A stretch of 48,738 bases of DNA, from the NCBI GenBank assembly GCA_025360845.1, contig JANYBJ010000093.1, forward strand, positions 1 to 48,738, read 5' to 3'. The stretch comes from a bacterium. Its GTDB lineage: Bacteria > Verrucomicrobiota > Kiritimatiellia > RFP12 > UBA1067. Position 1 is the first letter of the stretch. Each line of letters starts with the position of its first letter. Of this stretch, positions 19,478-27,424 are shown piece after piece. The notes under the pieces are model-generated. The model was not told the origin of the DNA and did not search any database. It saw only the letters and a list, made by a program, of their open reading frames with translations. The translations under genes and the position numbers were made by a program.

Positions 19478-21651
19478 TGAAGTTTCGTTTAACGATTGGC
19501 CTCAGCGTTCTGTCGGCGGGACTGGTCCTGCAGGCGGCGCAAGAGGAGAAGTCGCACCTGGCGCCCCAACCCTACTACGGCGATATCGCGCAAAAGGTGA
19601 CACGCATGCTGCCCTCCGCCCATCTGTTGCAGAGCCCGGTGGGTGACGACATCTCGCAAAAGGCGTGGAGCAACCTGATCACGTCGCTTGACTTCGACCA
19701 CAGTTATTTTTTGCAGCACGACATCGATTCCTTCACCAACATGGTGTTCGGGATCGACGATGCCGTTAAGGCGGGCGACGTTTCGTTCCCTTACGAGGTC
19801 TACCGCGTTTTTCGCGGACGTGTTGAAGAGCGTTACGCGTTTGTGACCAACCAACTCGCAAAAGGTTTCAACTTCGCCGAGAACGAGACCTATACGTGGA
19901 AGCGTAAAGATGTGCCGTGGCCGGCGACACAACAGGAGCAGGATGAGTTGTGGCGCAAACGTGTCAAGAACGAGTATCTGGTCCAGGTCATCGGTCGCGA
20001 GATCGAACTGGCGGCTGCCACCAACAAGCCCGCCGCGGGCCTCGCGGCTGTCACGAACGCGATGGCCGCGGCCACCAATGACGTGGCCTCAGTCACCAAT
20101 GCGCCGGCGGTCTCTCCTGAAGAGAACATCTGCAAGCGTTACAAGCAGTTCATGATCGTGATCCAGGACATGGACGAGGAGGCGATCCTTCAGCGTTACC
20201 TCAGCGCCGTCGCGATGGCGTATGACCCGCACTCCGATTATATGTCGCCGATGCGCAAAGAGGATTTCGACATCGACATGAACCTCTCGCTTTGCGGGAT
20301 CGGCGCGCAGTTGCGCTCCGAAGACGGGATGGCCCGCATCACCGAGGTTATCCCCGGCGGACCGGCGGACCGCGACAAACGCGACATCCGCCTGATCGCG
20401 GGCGACAAGATCATCGGCGTGGGCCAGGGGGACGGGCTGATCGAGGACATCGTACACCTGCCGCTCAACAAATCTGTGCGTAAGATCCGCGGCGAAAAAG
20501 GCACCAAGGTTGTCTTGAAAGTGATTCCCGCTTCAGATCCCACCGGCACCACCACCAAGCGCGTCGACCTCATCCGCGCCGAGGTCAAACTGGACGAGCA
20601 GGCCGCAACCGGACGCGTCTCGCGCGTCACGTTGAAAGACGGCGCGACGCGTAAAATCGGCATCGTGCGGTTGCCCACGTTCTACGGCACGATGGACAAG
20701 CGGCCCAATCAGGAGGGGTTCCGCAGCGCCACGGTGGACGTGGCCAAACAGATCGCCGCGTTCAACAGCGAGAACGTCTCGGGAATGATTCTGGATCTGC
20801 GTAACAACGGCGGCGGTTCGCTGCGCGAAGCGGTGAGCCTGACGGGCCTGTTCGTGCGCAGCGGGCCTGTGGTGCAGGTGCGCGAGCCTCGTCAGATCGT
20901 GGTCTTGCCTGTCCCCAACATGGACCCAGCGATGGCGTTCCGTAAACCGCTGGTTGTGCTGATCAACCGCACGTCCGCCTCGGCTTCGGAGATTGTCGCT
21001 GGCGCGCTGCAGGATTACGGACGGGCCGTGCTGGTCGGCGATTCGCAATCGCACGGCAAAGGCACGGTGCAGACCGTCATGCCGCTGGGGCCCGAAAAAT
21101 TCGGCTCCATGAAAGTCACCACAGCCAGTTTCTACCGTATCAACGGGGCCTCCACTCAACGCAAAGGCGTCGCGTCGGACATCGTCATCCCGTCCACGCT
21201 GGAAGGGTTGGACATCGGCGAGGATAAACTGCCGGGGGCCTTGCCGTGGACGCAAGTTGAGGCCGCGCTCTACATTCCGGTTTCCGACGTGGTTAAGTTT
21301 GTGCCCCAATTGAAGGAGAAGTCGGCCAAGCGTCTGGCGTCCAACACCCGCTATTCGCGCTACTGCACGCTCGTCCGGCATGTGCAAGAGGTGAACGAGC
21401 AGGTCGATGTGGCGCTGGAGATCGAGGCCCGCCGCAAAATCATGAAGGCCGAGAACGAGATGCGGAAGCTCGAGGACGAGGAGGTGGAGTCTTCGCAAAA
21501 GGGAACCACCGAAGACGATGTGGTCTTGGACGAGGCTCTCAATATTCTCTCCGATCTGGTCGACCTTTCCGGCGGCGCCGATATCCCGATGGAGACGGAG
21601 GGGGATTTGCGGACGCGTATGATGCGGATCTTCGGACGGGACATGCCGTAA
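19474..21651 (+). CDS. prc: S41-family C-terminal processing protease (tail-specific protease)
   Basis: 725 residues, the long Prc/Tsp form. An N-terminal signal peptide ends near LQAA, a large N-terminal helical region follows, then a PDZ domain near 265-350 and the S41 protease core. The Ser-Lys dyad is Ser503 in TSASASE and Lys529 in SHGKGTVQ. These periplasmic enzymes degrade or trim proteins by recognising C-termini. A short insert of Ala/Thr/Val-rich repeats (residues about 185-210) precedes the PDZ domain. It overlaps the NERD gene and leads into dapF after 31 bp. Confidence 0.93.
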   Translation: MMKFRLTIGLSVLSAGLVLQAAQEEKSHLAPQPYYGDIAQKVTRMLPSAHLLQSPVGDDISQKAWSNLITSLDFDHSYFLQHDIDSFTNMVFGIDDAVKAGDVSFPYEVYRVFRGRVEERYAFVTNQLAKGFNFAENETYTWKRKDVPWPATQQEQDELWRKRVKNEYLVQVIGREIELAAATNKPAAGLAAVTNAMAAATNDVASVTNAPAVSPEENICKRYKQFMIVIQDMDEEAILQRYLSAVAMAYDPHSDYMSPMRKEDFDIDMNLSLCGIGAQLRSEDGMARITEVIPGGPADRDKRDIRLIAGDKIIGVGQGDGLIEDIVHLPLNKSVRKIRGEKGTKVVLKVIPASDPTGTTTKRVDLIRAEVKLDEQAATGRVSRVTLKDGATRKIGIVRLPTFYGTMDKRPNQEGFRSATVDVAKQIAAFNSENVSGMILDLRNNGGGSLREAVSLTGLFVRSGPVVQVREPRQIVVLPVPNMDPAMAFRKPLVVLINRTSASASEIVAGALQDYGRAVLVGDSQSHGKGTVQTVMPLGPEKFGSMKVTTASFYRINGASTQRKGVASDIVIPSTLEGLDIGEDKLPGALPWTQVEAALYIPVSDVVKFVPQLKEKSAKRLASNTRYSRYCTLVRHVQEVNEQVDVALEIEARRKIMKAENEMRKLEDEEVESSQKGTTEDDVVLDEALNILSDLVDLSGGADIPMETEGDLRTRMMRIFGRDMP

Positions 21652-21682
21652 GGCGCGGATCATTTCTTGGAGGACGGAGCCG

Positions 21683-22519
21683 ATGAAAATCAAATTCACA
21701 AAAATGCACGGCGCGGGCAATGATTTTGTCTTGATCGACGACCGCGCCGGCACGGTTCCGTGGGAAGATCACTTCCTGATGGCCTCACTGGCGGGGCGCC
21801 GCACCGGCATCGGATGCGAGGGTGTGATTTTGGTGCAGCACTCCGACAAAGCCGATTTCCGCATGCGCTTTCTGAATCCCGACGGCACGGAAGTGGAGAT
21901 GTGCGGCAACGGCTCGCGTTGCGCCGCCGCTTTCGCCCATGCCATCGGTGCCAGCGGAACCGCCCTTACGATGGAGACCATGTGCGGACTCGTGGACGCG
22001 CAACTCTCGGACACCGGCGCCTGCGTCTGGATGCCGGAACCGTTCAAAAAGAGCTATGGCATTGAACTCAAGGTCGGCAAAGAGTCCGTTCGCGGGGATT
22101 TCATCAACACCGGCGTGCCCCATTTCGTGGTCCAGGTGCCGAACATCAGCAACGTCGATGTGCAGGGGTTGGGCCGTGCGCTGCGGTTGCACCCCGCGTT
22201 CGCGCCCGACGGGACCAATGTCGATTTCGTCACTTTCCGCGCCCCCAACCGGATGACCATGCGCACCTATGAGCGGGGCGTTGAGGCCGAGTCCGGCGCC
22301 TGCGGCACCGGGGCTGTCGCCTGCGCGGTGGTTGCGGTCGAGACCAAACAGTTCACCCTGCCCGCCAAGGTCAAGACCCCCTCCGGCTACGACCTTGTCA
22401 TCGACGGCGACTGGCGCCACCACAAGTGTACCGGACTGACGCTGTCGGGTCCGGTTAAGTTCGTGTTCACCGGCGAGATCGACTTGGATGACCTCGATCT
22501 CGGCGGCGAGATCGACTGA
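21683..22519 (+). CDS. dapF: Diaminopimelate epimerase
   Basis: 278 residues. Interconverts LL- and meso-diaminopimelate for lysine and peptidoglycan. The start KMHGAGNDFVLID is typical, and the two catalytic cysteines are in EMCGNGSRC and ESGACGTGA. GGAGGACGGAG stands upstream of the ATG. The rsmE start follows four bases after the stop. Confidence 0.96.
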   Translation: MKIKFTKMHGAGNDFVLIDDRAGTVPWEDHFLMASLAGRRTGIGCEGVILVQHSDKADFRMRFLNPDGTEVEMCGNGSRCAAAFAHAIGASGTALTMETMCGLVDAQLSDTGACVWMPEPFKKSYGIELKVGKESVRGDFINTGVPHFVVQVPNISNVDVQGLGRALRLHPAFAPDGTNVDFVTFRAPNRMTMRTYERGVEAESGACGTGAVACAVVAVETKQFTLPAKVKTPSGYDLVIDGDWRHHKCTGLTLSGPVKFVFTGEIDLDDLDLGGEID

Positions 22520-22523
22520 CCGC

Positions 22524-23387
22524 ATGAACCGGATTTTGTTTGAGCCAGAGGAACTGCAGGCGGATGGCACGGTGGTGCTGCGTGACGGCCGCGCTGCCCA
22601 CATCCGGCAAGTTTTGCATGCGGAAGCGGGACAGACGGTCCGCACCGGTTGGCTCAACGGCCGCGCGGGCGTATCGCGTCTGCTGGAGGTCTCCGAAGCC
22701 CTCGTGCGCCTGTTGCCCGTTCACACGCAAGAGACTCCCGCGCCGTGGATCGACCTGTTGCTCGCCATGCCCCGTCCGAAAGTGCTGAAACGCCTTTGGT
22801 CTCAGTTGGCCGCGCTCGGCGTCGGACGCGTCGTGTTGCTGAACGCCGGCAAAGTCGAGAAGTGCTATTTCAGCAGCCAGTGGGTAGACCCGGTGTATTA
22901 TCGACCTTTGCTGATCGAGGGCCTGACGCAGGCGGGGTTGACCCGCTTGCCGGAAGTGCTGGTGCGCCCGCGGTTCAAACCGTTCGTAGAGGACGAACTG
23001 GACCTGCTGTTTCCGCAGACACGGAGGCTTCTGGCGCATCCCGGCGCAAAAAGCGTGTTGCCGCAGGCGTGTGTCAACGGAACCCGTCCCGTATTGGCGG
23101 TCGGACCGGAGGGCGGTTGGACAGATTACGAAATGAAAATGCTGATCGCGCGCGGCTTCCAACTTTTCGCGCTGGGCGAACGCACGCTTCGGACCGACAC
23201 AGCCTGCATCGCGCTGATTTCTGTGCTGGAGATGCTCTTGCAAAACCCCTGTCGAGAGCGGGCGGCGATGACGCCGCCCCTCCAGGGACTGCGGAAAACC
23301 GCCGTTTATCGCATTGGAGGGACGGCGTCCTCGCCGTCCGCAGGGGTTTTGCAAGCGCCTCTGGAATATCCGAGCGGCGTCACCTAA
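22524..23387 (+). CDS. rsmE: 16S rRNA m3U1498 methyltransferase with element-derived tail
   Basis: 287 residues. SPOUT-fold methyltransferase acting on U1498 of 16S rRNA, with an N-terminal PUA-like domain (RNA binding) to about 75 and the knotted domain with VGPEGGW near 193 and LGERTLRTDTA near 220. The family normally ends soon after this last motif. Here the last 45 or so residues are encoded by a nested palindromic element at 23237-23355. The ATG at 22524 lies just after the dapF stop. Confidence 0.9.
   Translation: MNRILFEPEELQADGTVVLRDGRAAHIRQVLHAEAGQTVRTGWLNGRAGVSRLLEVSEALVRLLPVHTQETPAPWIDLLLAMPRPKVLKRLWSQLAALGVGRVVLLNAGKVEKCYFSSQWVDPVYYRPLLIEGLTQAGLTRLPEVLVRPRFKPFVEDELDLLFPQTRRLLAHPGAKSVLPQACVNGTRPVLAVGPEGGWTDYEMKMLIARGFQLFALGERTLRTDTACIALISVLEMLLQNPCRERAAMTPPLQGLRKTAVYRIGGTASSPSAGVLQAPLEYPSGVT
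23237..23355. repeat. Nested palindromic (MITE-like) element inside the rsmE 3' end
   Basis: A perfect 15-bp terminal inverted repeat (23237-23251 with 23341-23355) encloses three hairpins. Arms 23260-23267 and 23272-23279 have an ATGA loop. A GCGG/CCGC pair at 23291-23294 and 23299-23302 has an AAAA loop and is enclosed by the 6-bp arms 23279-23284 and 23315-23320. Arms 23320-23327 and 23332-23339 have a TCCT loop. The whole can fold as a cruciform. It encodes no protein of its own and extends the rsmE frame. Confidence 0.8.
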
Positions 23388-23414
23388 TCCCCTCAAAGTT
23401 TGACAAGGAGTTCT

Positions 23415-24224
23415 ATGAGTCCCAGAAACAAGCAGTTCAAAGATTACCGGAGTGGCCGCAGCGAGGTGAGGCGCGAGCCGTCCGACCGGGGCGACTGGAT
23501 CTATGGACGCCGCCCGGTGCTGGAGGTGGTCAAGTCTGAGAAGCGGCACCTTTACGAGGCTGTCCTGCCGGAGGAAGGCCGCGATGCGCCCGAGGTGGCC
23601 GAACTGCGCGGCCTGCTGCTCGGACGCAGCGTGCCGTTCAGAACGCTCGGACGTGAAGAACTCGACGCGCTGTGCGAAGGCGGTAACCATCAGGGCGTCG
23701 CGGTCCGCACCGGCGGTTTCCCGTATATCTCGCTGGATCAGGTCATCCACGATGTCAAGGAAGACCCGAACGCGCTGGTACTGATCCTCGACCATATCGA
23801 AGACCCGCAGAATGTCGGCTCGATCCTGCGCACCGCCGATGCGGCGGGTGTCACCGCCGTGCTCTTGCCGGAAGACCGTGCTGCGGGCGTCACGCCTGCC
23901 GCTGTGCGCGCGTCGGCCGGCGCGGCGGAACACCTGCGCGTGGCGAAGGTCGTGAACCTGGTCCGTGCCATGAAAGAGTTGCAGGAGTGCGGCGTCTGGG
24001 TCACGGGCCTTGACTTCGGCCCGGACGCGAAGACCTATACGGCGCTCGATTTCAAAGGCCGCGTGGGGCTTGTGGTCGGCAGCGAAGGCAGCGGGCTGTC
24101 GCGCCTCGTGCGCGAGACCTGCGATTTTATCGCCAGCCTGCCGATGAAAGGGCGGGTTGAATCCCTCAACGCGGGTGTGGCGGGCGCGATCGCGCTCTAC
24201 GAGATCGTGCGTCAACGTGGCTGA
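23415..24224 (+). CDS. rlmB: SpoU-family rRNA 2'-O-methyltransferase (RlmB-like)
   Basis: 269 residues. An N-terminal substrate-binding domain begins at IYGRRPVLEVVKS. The SPOUT catalytic domain carries motif 1 (DHIEDPQNVGSILRTADA), motif 2 (GLVVGSEGSGLS) and motif 3 (SLPMKGRVESLNAGVA). It should methylate a ribose in 23S rRNA, G2251 if it is a true RlmB. AAGGAG precedes the ATG at 23415. It follows rsmE after 27 bp, another ribosomal RNA methyltransferase. Confidence 0.9.
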   Translation: MSPRNKQFKDYRSGRSEVRREPSDRGDWIYGRRPVLEVVKSEKRHLYEAVLPEEGRDAPEVAELRGLLLGRSVPFRTLGREELDALCEGGNHQGVAVRTGGFPYISLDQVIHDVKEDPNALVLILDHIEDPQNVGSILRTADAAGVTAVLLPEDRAAGVTPAAVRASAGAAEHLRVAKVVNLVRAMKELQECGVWVTGLDFGPDAKTYTALDFKGRVGLVVGSEGSGLSRLVRETCDFIASLPMKGRVESLNAGVAGAIALYEIVRQRG

Positions 24225-24229
24225 GAGCG

Positions 24230-26038
24230 ATGAGTGATGCGTTAGACAGACTGGTGCCGCAGCCGCGTTCGGTTCTGCGAGGTGCGGGTTCCTTTGTGGT
24301 GGAAGACACGGGGATTGCCCGTTTAGAGGGGTGCACGGAAAAGGTGCAGTCCGCTTTCGACGTTTTACAGGAGGCGCTCGGGCCGGGGTGGCACATCGCG
24401 TTCGAGGCTGCCGCGCAAGCCGCACTCAGCTTCCGGATCGTGCCACATGTCGCCGGTCCGCAATCCTACCGGCTCCGCATCACGTCTCGAGGCGTCTGCG
24501 CCGAAGCGCATGACCGCGAAGGACTCTTCTATGCGGCGGTGACGCTCGCCCAGCTTGTCCGGCTTTCGGGACGCGACCTGCCTGTGTGTGAGATCAACGA
24601 CGCACCCGACTTCCCCGTGCGCGGCGTGATGCTCGACATCAGCCGCGACAAGGTGCCTACGACGGAGACGCTGTTCCACCTGGTTGATCTGCTGTCCGAG
24701 CTGAAAATCAATCAGTTCCAACTCTACACGGAACACACCTTCGCCTACCGTGACCACGCGGAAGTCTGGCGGGACGCCAGCCCTATGACGGCGGAGGAAA
24801 TCCGCGCCTTGGATGCCTATTGTCAGACGCGCTGCGTCGGGTTGGTCCCCAACCAAAACTCGTTTGGCCACTTGGAGCGTTGGCTCACCCGTCCGCGCTA
24901 CAACGTTCTGGCGGAACTGCCGCAGGGCGGCGCGCCGCTGCCCTGGGGCGGCACGCATGAGAAGCCGACCTCGCTCTGTCCGACCGACCCGCGCAGCGTG
25001 GACTTTCTGGCCGGGCTCTACGACGAGCTGCTGCCGAATTTTTCCGCGCGCCTCTTCAATGTCGGCTGCGACGAGACCTTCGACCTGCGGGGCGAAGGCC
25101 GGTCTGCGGCGCTGGTCCGGCAACAGGGCGAGGGCCGCGTCTACCTTGATTTTTTGAAAAAGATTCATGCGCTTGTGGCCGCGCGCGGCAAGACCATGGC
25201 CTTCTGGGGCGACATCATCATCCGTCATCCGGAGCTGGTTCCCGAACTGCCTGCCGATGCGGTGGCCCTCGAATGGGGGTACGAGGCCGACCATCCGTTC
25301 GACGCGCACGGCGCGCAGTTCGCAGCGGCGGGCGTGCCGTTTTACGTCTGCCCCGGAACCTCGTCGTGGAACAGCCTCGCGGGCCGCACCCACAACATGC
25401 TGGCGAACCTTCGGTCGGCGGCCGAGAACGGGCTCAAGCAAGGTGCCTGTGGCTTTTTGATCACCGACTGGGGCGACGGGGGGCACTGGCAGCCGTTGGC
25501 CGTGAGCTATGCGGGATTCGTTTACGGCGCGGGTGTCTCCTGGTGCTTGAGTCAAAACAGCGCGTTGGATGTTGGGGCTGCCTTGGATGCGCACGTGGCA
25601 GAGGGTCTTGGACGCATGCTGCTGGACCTTGGCGATGTGTATCGGCAGTGCGGCGCGTTGCGAGGCAACAGCACCGAGCTGTTCCACATCCTGTCCAAAC
25701 CGCGCACGCGTCCGCTCTTGCCGGGCGTGACCTGCGAGACGTTGAGGACGGTGCTGGCCCTCGTCGACGGACAGGCCGCGATGTTGCCGCAAAAGCGGTC
25801 TGTCGTCGCGCAAGAGACGGAGCAGGTGATCCGGCTCTTGCGCGCGGCGTGCCACCGCGGCCTGGCCTTGCTGGACGGCGGGATCGACCGGTCCGAGACG
25901 CGGATGGCACTGGCGAACGAAATGGATGCTCTCTTGTTTTCTCACGCGGAGGTCTGGCGCTTGCGCAGCCGTGAAGGCGGCCTAGCCGACAGCCTCGCCC
26001 GCATGACGCACATCCGCGACGAGTCTGTACCGTCCTGA
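24230..26038 (+). CDS. GH20-family beta-N-acetylhexosaminidase
   Basis: 602 residues without a signal peptide, so probably cytoplasmic. The N-terminal alpha/beta domain (to about 120) is the GH20b type. The TIM barrel starts at FPVRGVMLDISRDKVPT and includes the catalytic Asp-Glu pair in NVGCDETFDL near residue 282 and NQNSFGHLE earlier. A C-terminal helical domain of about 170 residues follows. A likely role is recycling N-acetylglucosamine from peptidoglycan or host glycans. The stop is followed by a new promoter for amrS. Confidence 0.85.
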   Translation: MSDALDRLVPQPRSVLRGAGSFVVEDTGIARLEGCTEKVQSAFDVLQEALGPGWHIAFEAAAQAALSFRIVPHVAGPQSYRLRITSRGVCAEAHDREGLFYAAVTLAQLVRLSGRDLPVCEINDAPDFPVRGVMLDISRDKVPTTETLFHLVDLLSELKINQFQLYTEHTFAYRDHAEVWRDASPMTAEEIRALDAYCQTRCVGLVPNQNSFGHLERWLTRPRYNVLAELPQGGAPLPWGGTHEKPTSLCPTDPRSVDFLAGLYDELLPNFSARLFNVGCDETFDLRGEGRSAALVRQQGEGRVYLDFLKKIHALVAARGKTMAFWGDIIIRHPELVPELPADAVALEWGYEADHPFDAHGAQFAAAGVPFYVCPGTSSWNSLAGRTHNMLANLRSAAENGLKQGACGFLITDWGDGGHWQPLAVSYAGFVYGAGVSWCLSQNSALDVGAALDAHVAEGLGRMLLDLGDVYRQCGALRGNSTELFHILSKPRTRPLLPGVTCETLRTVLALVDGQAAMLPQKRSVVAQETEQVIRLLRAACHRGLALLDGGIDRSETRMALANEMDALLFSHAEVWRLRSREGGLADSLARMTHIRDESVPS

Positions 26039-26061
26039 GCGGCGGTTCCACGCATTCCTGT

Positions 26062-26090
26062 TTTTCATTTCTCGCCGAACGCGCTATAAT
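26062..26090 (+). promoter_or_regulatory. Promoter of the AmmeMemoRadiSam cluster
   Basis: A perfect -10 TATAAT (26085-26090) lies 17 bp after a weak -35 TTTTCA (26062-26067), 30 bp before the amrS start. Confidence 0.6.
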
Positions 26091-26119
26091 ACAGATTGCC
26101 AAAGGGGGGGTGTGTGACT

Positions 26120-27112
26120 ATGGCAACCAAAACCTCAGCAAGCTTACTGTGCGGGCTGTGCCCGAAAGGGTGCAGGATTCCTCCTGGGCACAGCGGTGAG
26201 TGCCGGGTCAGGATCAATCTGGACGGCAAACTCCAGGCTGTGACCTACGGCCGTCCCTGCGCGGTGCATGTCGATCCCATGGAGAAGAAGCCCCTGTTCC
26301 ATTTCTTCCCGGGCGCCTCGATCCTTTCGCTCGGTTCCGCAGGGTGCAATTTCCACTGCAAGTACTGTCAGAACGCCGACATCTCGCAGGGAAACCCCGA
26401 GGACATTCCCGCCTATGAGTTGCCGCCTTCCGCGCTGCCCGCGCTGGCGGAGAAGCACGGCTGCCGTCATGTGGCTTACACCTACAACGAGCCGCTGGTG
26501 GAGTACGAGTACGTGCGCGACTGCTGCCTTGCCGCACACGGCGCGGGCTTGCGCAACGTGTTGGTTTCAAATGGCTACATCAACGAAAAGCCGCTGGCCG
26601 CCTTGGCGCCCCATCTCGACGCGGCGAATATCGATATCAAAGGCTTCAGCGACGCCTTCTACCGCGATGTGTGCGACGGGACGCTTGAGCCGGTCCTGCG
26701 CACGGCGGTGCAGTTGAAAGAGGCAGGCGTGCATGTGGAGATCACCAACCTCGTGATTCCCACGCTCAACGACACCGACGCGATGCTCGACGACCTCTGC
26801 GTGTGGATGCGCGACCACGCGGGCAACGAAATGCCGTTGCATTTTTCGCGCTTCTTTCCCCGGTTCCGCATGACGCACCTGCCGCCCACGCCGGTCGAGA
26901 CGCTGCTGCGGGCACGCGAACGGGCGAGGCGGACGGGGCTGAAGCACATCTATGTCGGCAACGCCGAAGTGCAGGACGGCGAAAACACGTTTTGCGCGGG
27001 CTGCGGCAAACGGTTAGTGGTGCGGCAGCGCTATGTGGTCACGGAGAACCGGGTGACCGCTGCAGGAGCCTGTCCGGACTGCGGCAAGCGGATTTACGGG
27101 GTATGGTCATGA
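26120..27112 (+). CDS. amrS: AmmeMemoRadiSam system radical SAM enzyme
   Basis: 330 residues. The N-terminal Cys pair in LLCGLCPKGC, PLFHFFPG, and the radical SAM motif CNFHCKYC near residue 82 match the PflA-like family AmrS. The C-terminus has two CxxC pairs (CAGC, CPDC) forming a rubredoxin-like zinc or iron site. The biochemical reaction of this system is not established. The start was chosen as ATG 26120 after a run of G residues; GTG 26114 is possible. The stop overlaps the next small frame as ATGA. Confidence 0.9.
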   Translation: MATKTSASLLCGLCPKGCRIPPGHSGECRVRINLDGKLQAVTYGRPCAVHVDPMEKKPLFHFFPGASILSLGSAGCNFHCKYCQNADISQGNPEDIPAYELPPSALPALAEKHGCRHVAYTYNEPLVEYEYVRDCCLAAHGAGLRNVLVSNGYINEKPLAALAPHLDAANIDIKGFSDAFYRDVCDGTLEPVLRTAVQLKEAGVHVEITNLVIPTLNDTDAMLDDLCVWMRDHAGNEMPLHFSRFFPRFRMTHLPPTPVETLLRARERARRTGLKHIYVGNAEVQDGENTFCAGCGKRLVVRQRYVVTENRVTAAGACPDCGKRIYGVWS

Positions 27113-27255
27113 CCGTACGGACGTCCAGAGGCGTGTCGCGGCGCGGCTTTTTGCTGCTCCTTGCAGCGGCGTGTCTGGTGGGCGTTCGGGAACGGATTGC
27201 GGTGAACCCGCTGGATGACGCGGAGGTCCGGCGCATGGCGTTATGGGCGGGGTAG
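27109..27255 (+). CDS. Small twin-arginine signal-like peptide between amrS and amrBA
   Basis: 48 residues. The sequence has a twin-arginine-like motif (SRRGFLLLLAA) followed by a hydrophobic stretch and about 20 more residues, then TAG at the edge of a GC-rich hairpin. Its ATG overlaps the amrS stop (ATGA), which supports translation. It could be the remnant of a longer Tat-exported protein truncated by the hairpin element, or a genuine small membrane peptide. No family is recognised. Confidence 0.5.
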   Translation: MTVRTSRGVSRRGFLLLLAAACLVGVRERIAVNPLDDAEVRRMALWAG

Positions 27256-27276
27256 GGACGGTTCCCCGAACCGTCC
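27256..27276. repeat. REP-like hairpin (GGACGGTTC type)
   Basis: A 9-bp perfect inverted repeat with a CCC loop, right after the stop of the small Tat-like frame. It begins with GTAGGG like the hairpin between trpB and trpA at 29721 and may belong to the same dispersed family. Confidence 0.6.
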
Positions 27277-27303
27277 GCCGCGCTCTGCCATGGGTTGCGG
27301 ATG

Positions 27304-27354
27304 TTGTCTGTGTGAGAACGCACGAGTATAAACAGATATGCATATCGGTATACC
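27304..27354 (+). promoter_or_regulatory. Promoter and palindromic sites before amrBA
   Basis: TTGTCT (27304-27309), a 17-bp spacer and TATAAA (27327-27332). Directly downstream lie two perfect palindromes, a 12-bp one (27335-27346) and GGTATACC (27347-27354), at the predicted transcription start. They suggest a repressor site. Confidence 0.5.
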
Positions 27355-27424
27355 AGCTATGTTGATGTGCGCATGCGGGCTGCTCGGCTGTTCAGCCGGC
27401 AAGACCGCGCAAGAGGAGGTCCCT

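Noticed and set aside
22467-24425. 652-codon open frame antisense to rsmE and rlmB
   Set aside because: Composition is Arg/His/Gln-rich with no domain signature; both sense genes carry complete family motifs.
27338-27424. Lipoprotein signal (LLGC) at the front of amrBA
   Set aside because: The segment has no positive charges and no ribosome site, while GGAGGT precedes ATG 27425, which is where the family N-terminus begins.
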